Below are positions 24,774 to 33,911 of a DNA stretch of 64,000 nucleotides, one piece after another. The translations under genes were made by a program, and so were the position numbers. The first letter of the stretch is position 1; each line of letters starts with the position of its first letter. Source of the stretch: JAJXZP01 sp963787185 (GTDB lineage Bacteria > Spirochaetota > Spirochaetia > Treponematales > Rectinemataceae); assembly GCA_963787185.1 (NCBI GenBank), contig CAWBCC010000012.1:124001-188000 (forward strand), in the 5' to 3' direction. Below the pieces are notes generated by a model that was not told the DNA's origin, made no database searches, and was given only the letters and a program-made list of their open reading frames with translations.

Positions 24774-25883
24774 CTATTGGTAGATCACCATGCAGGGCCG
24801 GGGATCGAGCGAAAGCACCTCGGCCGGGGTGAGCAGTGGCTCGTCGAAGCCCGCCCCGGGCATCGTCGATTTGAAGAAAAGCTTGAAGCCCTTGAGCGGC
24901 ATGTTGGTGGCGAGCGCATTGTATGCGTAGCTCGAGCGCTTGAGCGCGGGAGGGCCGAATCCGTCGGCCGTATGGATGAGGATGACGCGCTCGAAATTGG
25001 CGCGCACCTTCCCGCGATCCTCTATCATCCGGCCGTTGAACTGGTGGACCACGAGCATCTTCACTCCCGGGATGCGCTCGCGGTCGAGATAGTCCTCTAT
25101 CATGGCCTGGGCATCGTTGAGCTCGTCGGCGCTTATGGTGCCCACCTCTTTCATGGGCGAGGTCGTCCGCCATTCGGGGTCGAGAGCGAGATGCACGTTG
25201 GGATATTTGAGGAAGGGCAGGAGACGTCTCACGGCCTCGGCCACGGAGTACCTGCCGATCTGGTGGTCGATGAATACGAGCATGCCTTCTCTGGCGGCAT
25301 AGTCGATATAGTCCTGGACGACCGAGTCCTTCAGATAGCCTATATCGCCTCCCGGCCAGCAGGTGCCGTAGATCAGATAATAGGCTCCGACCACTCCCTT
25401 GCTCCCCGAAACGTCTTCGTAGAGTTTTTCGTAGCCTTTGAGCAGTTTCGCGAGATCTTCCATAGAATATTCGCCGAGAATGCCCATTCGCTTGGAGTCG
25501 GGCTTCCCGTAGAAGGCGAGGATCATGTTGTTCGCGAGCATGGGCAGGTAAGCCGAGCGCTCCTCCGCCCGGCGAAGGAGGTCATCCTCGTCCGGGACGT
25601 CGGCCGGGCCGTCGCTCGCCTGCGCCGCGGTAGTGGGGGAGTACAGGTTCGGGAACCAGTGGTAGGGCGCGGGTCCCGGAGCGGAAAGGAGGAGGCCCGC
25701 GGCCGGAAGCGCCGCGGGACCGAGCGCGGAAGCCAGGGTCGGCGCGACGGCGGCCTCCGGAGCGGGCTCGGCGGCCATGCGATCGACCGAGGCGGTGTCT
25801 CCCGCCACGGCGGCGAGAACGCCGCCCGAGAGTCCCACGAGGGCCACGGCAAGGATGTAGGGCGAGTAAGATTTCCAGCGCAT
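24774..25883 (-). CDS. Secreted protein of unknown function, possible TIM-barrel fold
   Basis: 369 aa with an N-terminal signal or anchor (YSPYILAVALVGLSGGVLAA) and an Ala/Pro-rich spacer to about residue 95. The folded part starts NNMILAFYGKP and continues with MGILGEYS, GAYYLIYGTCWPGGDIGYL, LVFIDHQIGRYSVAEAV, VHLALDPEWRT and KMLVVHQFNGRM; regular alternation of such strands with acidic loops suggests a TIM-barrel hydrolase-like fold, but no family is recognised. It lies upstream of the barrel/Ig/OmpA gene on the same strand (161-base gap) and is divergent from the NlpC/P60-like gene. Confidence 0.6.
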   Translation of the reverse strand: MRWKSYSPYILAVALVGLSGGVLAAVAGDTASVDRMAAEPAPEAAVAPTLASALGPAALPAAGLLLSAPGPAPYHWFPNLYSPTTAAQASDGPADVPDEDDLLRRAEERSAYLPMLANNMILAFYGKPDSKRMGILGEYSMEDLAKLLKGYEKLYEDVSGSKGVVGAYYLIYGTCWPGGDIGYLKDSVVQDYIDYAAREGMLVFIDHQIGRYSVAEAVRRLLPFLKYPNVHLALDPEWRTTSPMKEVGTISADELNDAQAMIEDYLDRERIPGVKMLVVHQFNGRMIEDRGKVRANFERVILIHTADGFGPPALKRSSYAYNALATNMPLKGFKLFFKSTMPGAGFDEPLLTPAEVLSLDPRPCMVIYQ

Positions 25884-25983
25884 GATGGTGGACTCCGATG
25901 AGGCGATTGCAGTCGGTTACCAGTATCGGCATCGGGGCGCGGCGACTGAAGGACGCGACCGAGCGCGCCGACAATGTACTAGG

Positions 25984-27411
25984 ATGACATGCAGCATCGC
26001 AAGGCCCGCCCGCGCAGTGGAGGCGATACTCTTCTTCGCGCTTCTGCTTTTGGCCGCGCCGTCCGGCCCCTCACCGATTTACGGCCAGTCGGCCATGCCT
26101 CCACCCCTGCCGGGCGATCGGAGCCTTGCGCTCTTCCCCGACAGCGCCGACCTCAGGTCGATGTATTGGGACGGATTCCTGGCGGCCCCGAGGGACGTGG
26201 CTCTATCGAGGCCGCCCGCGACCATCCGGGGGGCGAACGGAGCCTTCCGCTTTTCGTCGCGGCGGGGGTCGAAGGCGTTTTACCTCATCGTCGCAGCCGT
26301 GAAGGGAGACCTGCGCGGGCTCGGCGGCGAAAATCCGATCTACACCCAGGGCAGCTGGATCATCAAGCGTTCCCTCGCCGACGGGCGATTCCTCCAGGCC
26401 AAGGTCTTCCTGAAAAGCGACCCCGGAATCTTCCTGCGCATCTATCCCGACGGCGACAGGTCGCGGCTCGACCTCGTGCTCTACGGCGGCGTGATCAATC
26501 GGGAAGTACCGCTTCCCGTCCCCTTCGAACGCGTCTGCGTTTCCACGATGGCCGATATCGTCGCCTGGAGCCGCAATCTCGTGGACTGGAGCCTCTTCTC
26601 CCCGCGACCCGGACTCTATGCCGGCGTGGCCTCGGTGGTGGCCGAGATCCGGGCCCGCCTCGGCGGACTGCGCTTCGCCGACGACGGTGCCCTCGACTCC
26701 GAAGGAAACGCCGTGCATATCCGGGACGATTCTCCTCAGGCGGGGAAGCCCGGGCTCAACTGTTCAGGCTTCGCGAAATGGGTCGTCGACGGGTTCTACG
26801 AACCGCTGACCGGAACCTACCTGGACCCGCGCGCCATGGCCCAGCGGCGGATGGGCAGCCGGGGGGGGGACGCGTCGGCCGCCTACGAAGAGAGTCTTGA
26901 TCCCTATTTCGGGCTCGACTGGACCCGAAACCTCGCTCTGGCGCTTTCCGAAGCCGGCTCCCCCGGACCGGCGCAGGGCCTCACGGGGGCCGACGTGAAC
27001 ATTGCGCCCTTTGCTCTTTTCGCGGCTTCGACGGCGGAGCCGGTGAACGGCGGAACGGTCTATGAGCTCTACAACGCCCCCACGGCGAGCTCGGGCTACG
27101 CCGCGCGCGGTCTCAAGGCTCTTCTCTACGTGCTCGCGATACGCGATCCCGGCTACATCTACCTCGCGAGCGTGTCGCGCTCGAGCGGCGGCAGTTTCGC
27201 GGCGCTCAGACGGCACTATCACGTGGCCGTGCTCGCTCCCTATTTCGACGAAAACGGCGAATTTCGGCCGGTGGTCTTCGAAAGCGACGCTGAAACCAGC
27301 GTCGAAGCCCTGGTATCGCGGGCGAGTGACGAAATGATCCACCTCGTGCGCGTCTCCACCCTCGGCGAATTCGACCCGCCGGCGTTTCCGCCGGCCGCTC
27401 CTTCGAAATGA
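25984..27411 (+). CDS. Exported NlpC/P60-like cysteine peptidase candidate
   Basis: 475 aa. A signal peptide (ARAVEAILFFALLLLAAPS) leads to an all-beta N-terminal region, then a segment LNCSGFAKWVVDGFYEP whose Cys260 matches the (D/N)CSGF nucleophile motif of NlpC/P60 peptidases. A downstream LRRHYHVAVLAPY could supply the histidine. The long separation between the two is atypical for NlpC/P60, so substrate (peptidoglycan stem peptide) is only suggested. The start at 25984 is chosen because it precedes the signal peptide; upstream in-frame codons are not signal-like. Confidence 0.6.
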   Translation: MTCSIARPARAVEAILFFALLLLAAPSGPSPIYGQSAMPPPLPGDRSLALFPDSADLRSMYWDGFLAAPRDVALSRPPATIRGANGAFRFSSRRGSKAFYLIVAAVKGDLRGLGGENPIYTQGSWIIKRSLADGRFLQAKVFLKSDPGIFLRIYPDGDRSRLDLVLYGGVINREVPLPVPFERVCVSTMADIVAWSRNLVDWSLFSPRPGLYAGVASVVAEIRARLGGLRFADDGALDSEGNAVHIRDDSPQAGKPGLNCSGFAKWVVDGFYEPLTGTYLDPRAMAQRRMGSRGGDASAAYEESLDPYFGLDWTRNLALALSEAGSPGPAQGLTGADVNIAPFALFAASTAEPVNGGTVYELYNAPTASSGYAARGLKALLYVLAIRDPGYIYLASVSRSSGGSFAALRRHYHVAVLAPYFDENGEFRPVVFESDAETSVEALVSRASDEMIHLVRVSTLGEFDPPAFPPAAPSK

Positions 27412-27439
27412 AAATGGCGTCCGGTCGCGAGCAAACGCG

Positions 27440-27494
27440 AAGCCGCTTTCAGAGCCTGCGAAGCGCGCCGCTGACCGAGTTTTGAAAGCGGCTT
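27440..27494 (+). promoter_or_regulatory. Long hairpin abutting the ribosome site of a chemoreceptor gene
   Basis: AAGCCGCTTTCA (27440-27451) and TGAAAGCGGCTT (27483-27494) form a perfect 12-bp stem around a 31-base loop. GAGGAG starts at the very next base. No T-tract follows, so a role in translation control or mRNA processing is as likely as termination of the upstream gene. Confidence 0.55.
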
Positions 27495-27505
27495 GAGGAG
27501 TCAAA

Positions 27506-29830
27506 ATGGCGGCAGCGGAACGAGAACGTCGAACGCCCCTCTGGGCTCTGATAGATCTTCCCTTCATTCTGGTCTTCGTCCTCTCCATGGGGGCGATGGT
27601 CGCCGGCGCTCTCATCGCCGGCTCGGCGACCATTCGCGAATTGACGCGCCTGCTGTCCCTGCGCACCGCGGACGAGATCGAGGCCGGCGTCCGCTCCTTT
27701 CTTTCCACGCCCCAGCTCATCCTCGGCGCACTCGAGCGCGAGGGCGAACGCGGGGGCCTCGATCTCGAGAGGCCGCGCGAGCTCGGGCCGCTTCTGTACG
27801 GCTTCGCCGGGCTCTCGCCCGAAGTCGGCACCCTGTACTACGGCGATCGGCGCGAGCGCACCTCCCTCGTGACCCGCGCCGCCGACGGTACCGGCCTCTT
27901 CGCCGTCCGCGACGAGAGCACCAAGGGCAAGCTCGAGATGTACCCCCTGGGCGCGGACGGCCGTCCGGGCGCACCCGGCAAGGCTGTCGATTTCGCGCCC
28001 ACCGGCCGCGCCTGGTACAAGGGCGCAGTGGAGCGGGGAGGTCCCGGCTACACCGACATCTACGTCGACTTCGTCACGGGCGGGCTCGTCATTACGCCGT
28101 ATACGCCCATCAAGGACGCCTCGGGCGCCATACGCGGCGTCTTCGGGGCCGACCTTCCCCTGGCCGGGCTCAACGACATTCTCAAGGAGGCGGTCAGGGC
28201 CACTCCCATCCGCGCGGTCATAGTGACTTCTTCGGGCCAGCTCGTCGCGACGAGCGGAAACGAGCCGGTCACGAAGAAGGGCGCGGACGGGAACCCCGCC
28301 CTTATCCAGGCCGCGGAAAGTTCCGACCCCGTACTCTCGGCCGCCGCCTCCCATAAGACCGCCGCCGCGTCGAGCGCGGACACGGACACGTGGAATGCGG
28401 AGTTTTCGGCAGGAGCGCAGAAGTACTATCTGAGTTCGAGCCCCCTCAAGGACGATCGAGGACTCGACTGGCACATACTCGTCTATGAACGGGTGAGCGC
28501 GTCGATGGCCCTCCTCGGAAACACCCTGACCGCGGGCATAGGCGTGGCCCTTCTATGGCTGGCTATCGGGCTCTTCGTCGTCGTCGGCACCACGCGCCGC
28601 ATCTCCCGCTCGGTCAAAGGCATCCAGCGCGGACTCGCGGCGCTCGCGTCGGGCGATCTCGGCGTAAATCTCGGGAAAAGGGACAGGACCGAGATCGGCG
28701 GCATCCAGGGCTCCGTCGCCGGGCTCATCCAGGGGCTTTCCGATATCATCAGGGGTCTGCGCGAAGTCGCCGAAAAAAGCGCGCTCTCGGGCGAGACTCT
28801 GGCCGCGCACTCCGCCGAATCGGCCGCGACGATCACCGAAATGAGCGCGAACATCGGCTCGATGCGCCTGCAGACCGAGCGCCTGGACGGAGCTGCCGCG
28901 GAGGCGGAGAGAGCGAAGGACGGCATCGTTCAGGCATCGCAGACGGTCTCCGGGGCGGTGAAGGCCATGGAAGACGCCCTTGGCAACGCGAGCAGGCTCA
29001 TCTCGTCCATGGCCGAATCGCTGCGCGAACTGGAGGCGAAGGCCTCTGCCCAGCGAGAGATGGCGACGCAGGTTTCGACGCTCAGCGCCGAGGGCAAGGA
29101 AAGCGTCGAACGGACCGTCGGCGCGATGAAGGGCATGGAGGCCGGAGCCGACAGGACCCTGGAGCTCGTCGGCATCATCAACGGCATCGCCGAACAGACG
29201 GGACTCCTCGCCATGAACGCGGCGATCGAGGCCGCGCACGCCGGAGAGGCGGGAAGGGGCTTTTCGGTCGTGGCCGACGAGATACGCAAGCTTTCGGAAA
29301 GCACGGCGGAGAACGCGGAGGGCATAAGCGCCACGATAGCCGAAAACGCGGAAGCCATAGCCGTCGCCGGCGAGACGGCGACGCGGACGAGCGAGTCGAT
29401 CGGGGCCACGATCGACGGCATGAACGAGATCCTGACCGAGCTGGCCTCCATATCCGAGGCCATCACCGGGCTGGGCGGGAGAGGCGGCGAGGTGATAGCG
29501 GCCCTGCAGGGTCTGTCCGACACGGCGAAGGGCCTTGCCGGGGCTTCGGGAAAGCTGGGCGAGGGAGCCGCCGTCATAGCCCGCGCGGTTTCGGACGTGC
29601 GCAGGCTCTCGGCGGAGAACCGCAACGCGGCGGAAGAGATAGCCCTCGGCATTCGCGAGATCGACGAATCCGCGAACAAGCTTTCGGAGCTCTCCCGCGA
29701 GAACGCCGACACGGCCGCGTCGATCGGAACCACGATCGATCGCTTCAGGCTCGCGGACCGGACCGCAGGCTCGGCGCCGGCGGAGCCGACGCTCGAGAGA
29801 GGCGTCGCCGTCAAGAAAGATCCGGCCTGA
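27506..29830 (+). CDS. Methyl-accepting chemotaxis protein with a Cache-type sensor domain
   Basis: 774-aa transmembrane chemoreceptor. TM1 is at about 15-40, an extracytoplasmic Cache-like domain at about 45-325 (LELGPLLYGFAGLSPEVGTL region, GRAWYKGAVERGGPGYTDIY, VFGADLPLAGL), TM2 at about 335-358, then HAMP and the long coiled signalling domain with hairpin tip EQTGLLAMNAAIEAAHAGEA. GAGGAG lies five bases before the ATG. Ligand unknown; the tyrosine-rich Cache pocket is typical of amino acid or organic acid sensing. Confidence 0.93.
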   Translation: MAAAERERRTPLWALIDLPFILVFVLSMGAMVAGALIAGSATIRELTRLLSLRTADEIEAGVRSFLSTPQLILGALEREGERGGLDLERPRELGPLLYGFAGLSPEVGTLYYGDRRERTSLVTRAADGTGLFAVRDESTKGKLEMYPLGADGRPGAPGKAVDFAPTGRAWYKGAVERGGPGYTDIYVDFVTGGLVITPYTPIKDASGAIRGVFGADLPLAGLNDILKEAVRATPIRAVIVTSSGQLVATSGNEPVTKKGADGNPALIQAAESSDPVLSAAASHKTAAASSADTDTWNAEFSAGAQKYYLSSSPLKDDRGLDWHILVYERVSASMALLGNTLTAGIGVALLWLAIGLFVVVGTTRRISRSVKGIQRGLAALASGDLGVNLGKRDRTEIGGIQGSVAGLIQGLSDIIRGLREVAEKSALSGETLAAHSAESAATITEMSANIGSMRLQTERLDGAAAEAERAKDGIVQASQTVSGAVKAMEDALGNASRLISSMAESLRELEAKASAQREMATQVSTLSAEGKESVERTVGAMKGMEAGADRTLELVGIINGIAEQTGLLAMNAAIEAAHAGEAGRGFSVVADEIRKLSESTAENAEGISATIAENAEAIAVAGETATRTSESIGATIDGMNEILTELASISEAITGLGGRGGEVIAALQGLSDTAKGLAGASGKLGEGAAVIARAVSDVRRLSAENRNAAEEIALGIREIDESANKLSELSRENADTAASIGTTIDRFRLADRTAGSAPAEPTLERGVAVKKDPA

Positions 29831-29836
29831 GACATC

Positions 29837-30673
29837 ATGCGCATAACCTTCCTCGGCACGGGCACGAGCTTCGGAATCCCCGTCATCGGCTGTCCCTGCC
29901 CCGTCTGCACCTCGCCCGATCCTCGCGATCGGCGCTTCCGCTCCTCGATCCTCGTCGAGATCGGCGAGACGAGGGCGGTCGTGGACGCGGGGCCGGAGTT
30001 CCGTCTGCAGAGCCTGCGCGCGGGAATCCGTTCGCTCGACCTCCTCCTCCTGACCCACGCGCACGCGGACCATATCGCCGGCCTCGACGACATACGCCCC
30101 CTCACGCAGGACCGCGTGCTCCCGATCTACGGCAACGCCGAAACCATCGAGGAAACGCGCTCTCGCTTCGCCTACGCCTTCGCTCCCCGCCAGGTGGGGG
30201 GCGGCATTCCGCGATTCGATCTCCGGCTCGCGCCGGAGGGAGGGATCGAAGTAGCCCCCCGCGGACGCATCGCGGACCTTCGCGCCGCGGACCTTCGCGC
30301 CGCGGACCTTCGCGATAGGATCCTCCCCATTCCCCTGCTGCACGGCATACTGCCCATCCTCGGATGGAGGATCGGCGAGTTCGCCTACCTCACGGATTGT
30401 TCCGAGATACCGGGGCCGTCCCTATCGCTCCTCGAAGGAGTCGAAGTTCTCGTCATAGACGGTCTCCGCTTTCGCCGCCACGAGACGCATTTCAGCGTCG
30501 ACCAGGCGCTGGCCGCCGCCGCGGCGATCGGCGCCTCGGAAACATGGCTGACCCACATCAACCACGAGGCGAGCCACGCCCAGCTCGAGACCTACTGCGC
30601 CGAAAACGGGCGCCTCGTGGGCGCGCGGCCCGCCTGGGACGGCCTCGTCATCGAGGTGCCCTTGACGCGGTAA
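29837..30673 (+). CDS. PhnP-like metallo-beta-lactamase-fold phosphodiesterase
   Basis: 278 aa. It starts ITFLGTGTSFGIPVIGCPCPVC, the PhnP subfamily opening with its structural Cys pair, and contains the metal motif LTHAHADHIAGLDD, then LTDCSEIP and LTHINHEASH. PhnP hydrolyses cyclic phosphodiesters in phosphonate breakdown, but no phn genes are nearby, so the substrate is unknown. The ATG lies six bases after the chemoreceptor stop. An in-frame triplication (DLRAA repeats) sits in a surface loop around residue 150. Confidence 0.87.
   Translation: MRITFLGTGTSFGIPVIGCPCPVCTSPDPRDRRFRSSILVEIGETRAVVDAGPEFRLQSLRAGIRSLDLLLLTHAHADHIAGLDDIRPLTQDRVLPIYGNAETIEETRSRFAYAFAPRQVGGGIPRFDLRLAPEGGIEVAPRGRIADLRAADLRAADLRDRILPIPLLHGILPILGWRIGEFAYLTDCSEIPGPSLSLLEGVEVLVIDGLRFRRHETHFSVDQALAAAAAIGASETWLTHINHEASHAQLETYCAENGRLVGARPAWDGLVIEVPLTR
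30271..30315 (+). repeat. Three copies of a 15-bp in-frame repeat inside the PhnP-like gene
   Basis: CGCGGACCTTCGCGC occurs three times in succession (the last base of the third copy differs), encoding repeated ADLRA units. The insert is a multiple of three and keeps the frame. Confidence 0.9.
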
Positions 30674-30780
30674 GAGAAAAGGGTAATATGGGGACCTGCA
30701 CCGGCAAAATTGTCTGTATCAGTTCATAAACGTGTTTCCGCAACGCAATCTTTGCCAAACCGAGGGTGGGGACGGGGATC

Positions 30781-32673
30781 ATGAAGATACGCGGCAAATT
30801 GATATGGCTGATCATAGGCATCGTGGTTCTGTTCGCGGTGGCGGGCTCTTTCTATTTCGCTCTGCTTTCCCCGGTCGATAAGATGGAGAAGGAGAAATTC
30901 TATTTCGTCGCTCTCGTCGACGCGATCAAGGAGCAGCAGATCGCGATAAACCGGCTTCCCTTCGCGCGCATCGTCAAGGCGAGCGACGACTTCGACGCCG
31001 CGGACAAGAAGGTCGAGGACGCGTTTCGAGGTCTGGGCAACGTGAAGGTCCTGCCCACCGTCAGCGCTCAGGTCAAGCGGGCCGTCGAGATAGTCGCCAA
31101 CCTCAAGGCCCTCAACGACACCCGCCTCACGAAACTGAGGGCCGACTATGGAACGGTAGCGGACGATGCCAAGACTCTTTTCTATTTCATAGACGCCATC
31201 AGCCCCACCCAGATCTATACGACCAAGTTCGGCAGCGACAAGACGTCCGTACTCCAAACGGCCCTGCCGCATCTCCAGACGCTGATGACCGACGTCGAGA
31301 TCATGTACGATTCCCTGTCAGCCTCTACGGATACCATTTCGGAGCAGTACTCGATCATCGACCATGATATCTCGGCGGCCCGTTCGCGGGCGCTCAAGAC
31401 TGCGGGGCTCATCGTATTCGTCATCATAGTGCTGACGGTTCTGGGCGCGCTTTCCTTCGCCAACGCCATAGCTAAATCGGTCATAGGGATCGAGCGCAAC
31501 ATCGCTCTCCTCAAGAGCGGCGACCTCTCGGAGCGAGCCCGGCTCTCCTCGCGCGACGAAATCGGTCTTCTGGCGGGCAACCTCAACCACTTTCTCGACG
31601 GGCTCTCGACCTCGATCCTCCATATAAAAGAGATATCCACGTCGAACATCCGGGCCAAGAACAGACTCATAGACGCGGCCAATGAGGCGACGAGTTCCAC
31701 GACCCAGATAGAGTCGAGCACGAGGTCCATAGGCAGGCAGATCGAGAGCCTGGACGGCCGCATAGGGGAGTCGGCCGGCTCCATCAGGAAAATCGGCGCC
31801 GGCATCGCCGATCTGAATGTCCAGATCGAGGGGCAGAGCGCCATGGTGGAGGAGGCGACGGCCTCGGTCACCGAGATGCTCTCCTCGCTCGAGAACATGG
31901 CCAGAGTCACCGAGCGCAATCGCGCCTCGGCCGACGAGCTGGTGGCCGAGGCGGAGCGGGGGCGGGTGGTCTTCGAGACGGCCTTCACGAAGATCGGGGA
32001 GGTGCCGCGGAACATCGGAACGATCCGCGAAATGGCGGGCGTGATCCAGAATATCGCGTCGCAGACCAACCTGCTGGCCATGAACGCCGCGATCGAAGCG
32101 GCGCACGCGGGCGACGCGGGCCGGGGCTTTGCCGTGGTCGCGGACGAGATCCGCAAGCTCTCCGAAGCGTCGACGGCCAGCTCCCGCGACATCGCCGCAT
32201 CCATCCAGGCGATCGTCGCCAAGATCGACGAGGCCACGAGCGCGAACGCGGGGACCAACCGCGCCTTCGCCGCCATCGAGGACAGGATCAAGGACGTTTC
32301 GAGGGCGATGGCCGAGATCAACGCGAGCATCGCCGAGATTCAGACGGGCAGCAAGCAGATTCTCGCCGCGATGGTGGATCTGCAGGAGCGGTCCCTGAGC
32401 GTCAAGTCGGGGTCGAAGGCCATGGGCGAGGGCTCGGCGGAGATCCAGTCGATGATGGCGGACGTGGGCAGGATATCGAACGAAGTGGCGTCCAACATCG
32501 CCGAGATCACCCGGGGCGTCGCGGACATCGGGGCTTCGATCAGGTCGGTGGACGGCTTCGCCGAAGACGTCGGCTCCGGGAGCGCCCGTCTCGACGAGGA
32601 GGTCGGCCGCTTCAAGACGGAGCGGGGCGAGTCGGGCGAAGGGGCGCCCGCCGCGGCGGCCGGCGATGCCTGA
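30781..32673 (+). CDS. Methyl-accepting chemotaxis protein
   Basis: 630-aa receptor. TM1 is at about 6-27 (LIWLIIGIVVLFAVAGSFYF), a helical extracytoplasmic domain resembling a four-helix-bundle sensor covers about 30-205, TM2 is at about 212-235 (AGLIVFVIIVLTVLGALSF), then HAMP and a signalling domain with the conserved tip IASQTNLLAMNAAIEAAHAG. The ATG at 30781 is preferred over an in-frame GTG 15 bases upstream; GGGG lies closely upstream of it. Ligand not deducible. Confidence 0.92.
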   Translation: MKIRGKLIWLIIGIVVLFAVAGSFYFALLSPVDKMEKEKFYFVALVDAIKEQQIAINRLPFARIVKASDDFDAADKKVEDAFRGLGNVKVLPTVSAQVKRAVEIVANLKALNDTRLTKLRADYGTVADDAKTLFYFIDAISPTQIYTTKFGSDKTSVLQTALPHLQTLMTDVEIMYDSLSASTDTISEQYSIIDHDISAARSRALKTAGLIVFVIIVLTVLGALSFANAIAKSVIGIERNIALLKSGDLSERARLSSRDEIGLLAGNLNHFLDGLSTSILHIKEISTSNIRAKNRLIDAANEATSSTTQIESSTRSIGRQIESLDGRIGESAGSIRKIGAGIADLNVQIEGQSAMVEEATASVTEMLSSLENMARVTERNRASADELVAEAERGRVVFETAFTKIGEVPRNIGTIREMAGVIQNIASQTNLLAMNAAIEAAHAGDAGRGFAVVADEIRKLSEASTASSRDIAASIQAIVAKIDEATSANAGTNRAFAAIEDRIKDVSRAMAEINASIAEIQTGSKQILAAMVDLQERSLSVKSGSKAMGEGSAEIQSMMADVGRISNEVASNIAEITRGVADIGASIRSVDGFAEDVGSGSARLDEEVGRFKTERGESGEGAPAAAAGDA

Positions 32674-32697
32674 GGCCCTACCGTGGGAGGGAATGCC

Positions 32698-33381
32698 GTG
32701 CCCGGCTATGAACTGGTCCTGATCGATGCCGACGGAACTCTCTTCGATTTCAAGCGAGCCGAGAGGCATGCGCTCTCTCTCGCCTTTGCCCAGTTCGGTC
32801 TGAAAGCGACCGAGGAGCTCTTCGAAGTCTACGACGAAATCAACGGGAATCTCTGGCGGAGTCTGGAGAAGGGAGAAGTGCGCCAGGAGGAGTTGAAGCG
32901 CGAGCGATTCAGGCTGCTGTTCGAAAGGATAGGCACCGATTCGGATGCCGAGTCCTTCAGCCGCGCCTACATCGAGCGGCTGTCGGAAGCCTCATTTCTG
33001 CTGGAGCACGCCGAGGAGATATGCCGGTACCTGAGCGGGAAGTACATCCTGGCGATAATCACCAACGGCATCCGGGAAGTCCAGCTTTCGAGGATACGCA
33101 ACTCGTCCATCGACGAGTTCATCGACTACATCGTCATTTCCGAGGAAGCTAAGAGCAGCAAGCCGAGCAGGGGGATCTTCGAGTACGCCTGCGACCTGAC
33201 CAAAGTCCACGACAAAGAGAAGATCATCATCATCGGGGATTCGCTAAGCTCGGATATCAAGGGTGGCGTGGATTTCGGGATCGATACCTGCTGGCTCAAC
33301 GCGGCCTCGACGGTAAACGCGACCACGATTCTCCCCCGCTACGAGGTGAAGAGCCTCTTGGATGTCATGAACTTTCTGTGA
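32698..33381 (+). CDS. HAD-superfamily phosphatase, YjjG-type (pyrimidine 5'-nucleotidase family)
   Basis: 227 aa. HAD motif I is LIDADGTLFD (catalytic Asp near residue 10), motif II IITNGIREVQ, motif III lysine in EAKSSKPSRGIFEYA, motif IV IIIGDSLSSDIKGG. The cap and the sequence TNGIREVQLSRI match the YjjG group, which hydrolyses non-canonical pyrimidine nucleotides. A GTG at 32698 with GGGAGG seven bases upstream is chosen over the GTG at 32683, which overlaps that site. Confidence 0.88.
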   Translation: MPGYELVLIDADGTLFDFKRAERHALSLAFAQFGLKATEELFEVYDEINGNLWRSLEKGEVRQEELKRERFRLLFERIGTDSDAESFSRAYIERLSEASFLLEHAEEICRYLSGKYILAIITNGIREVQLSRIRNSSIDEFIDYIVISEEAKSSKPSRGIFEYACDLTKVHDKEKIIIIGDSLSSDIKGGVDFGIDTCWLNAASTVNATTILPRYEVKSLLDVMNFL

Positions 33382-33674
33382 GGGGGCGGATTTCGGCGCC
33401 GAAACTGGGAGTCCGCATTTTCGCCTTGATCTGAACGCGCCGGGAACGGTAGAATACCGGAAATAAAACCAAGTAATCACGATCGCGGTCGCTGCGACCA
33501 TGAGTGGCATGTAGATTTCGAGCGTAGTACCCCTGTCTCCCGATCAGACCTTTCTGATCACTCCAGGCGATGGTCGCCCGGATGTTCCATACTTGAAAGC
33601 GATTCAAGACGAATTCCGGACCAATAAAATCTTGATGAGCATCTCGGGTATGCCGAGGTCGAAAGCGAATCGAG
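33382..33674. other. Non-coding or decayed stretch at the edge of the accessory region
   Basis: No intact gene is seen between the HAD phosphatase and the hemerythrin remnant. Short open frames on both strands lack ribosome sites and family motifs. Third-position GC bias drops relative to flanking genes. Confidence 0.5.
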
Positions 33675-33806
33675 ATCAACTATGCCGCCACGAACATGGG
33701 CCGGGACATCGACGCCTTCACGATGGACCTATATGTCTTTTTGAAGAATTGGTTCGTCAACCACATCCTGACCCAGGACAAGCTCATCGCACCCTACCTG
33801 GGGTGA
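33675..33806 (+). pseudogene. 3' remnant of a bacteriohemerythrin gene
   Basis: The frame INYAATNMGRDIDAFTMDLY continues as FLKNWFVNHILTQDKLIAPY and ends at a TGA. This is the last helix of a hemerythrin, including the WxxNHI histidine and the following Asp that bind the di-iron centre. The N-terminal three helices are absent upstream, so oxygen binding is lost. Confidence 0.75.
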
Positions 33807-33911
33807 GTCCCATGGCGCTCCGCATATCGTTCGCCGGCTTGCCGGGCAAGCGATTAGGATCCGGGTATAATGGTCGGCAGGATGGAAAACATGGTTCCGA
33901 CCGAATCATCC

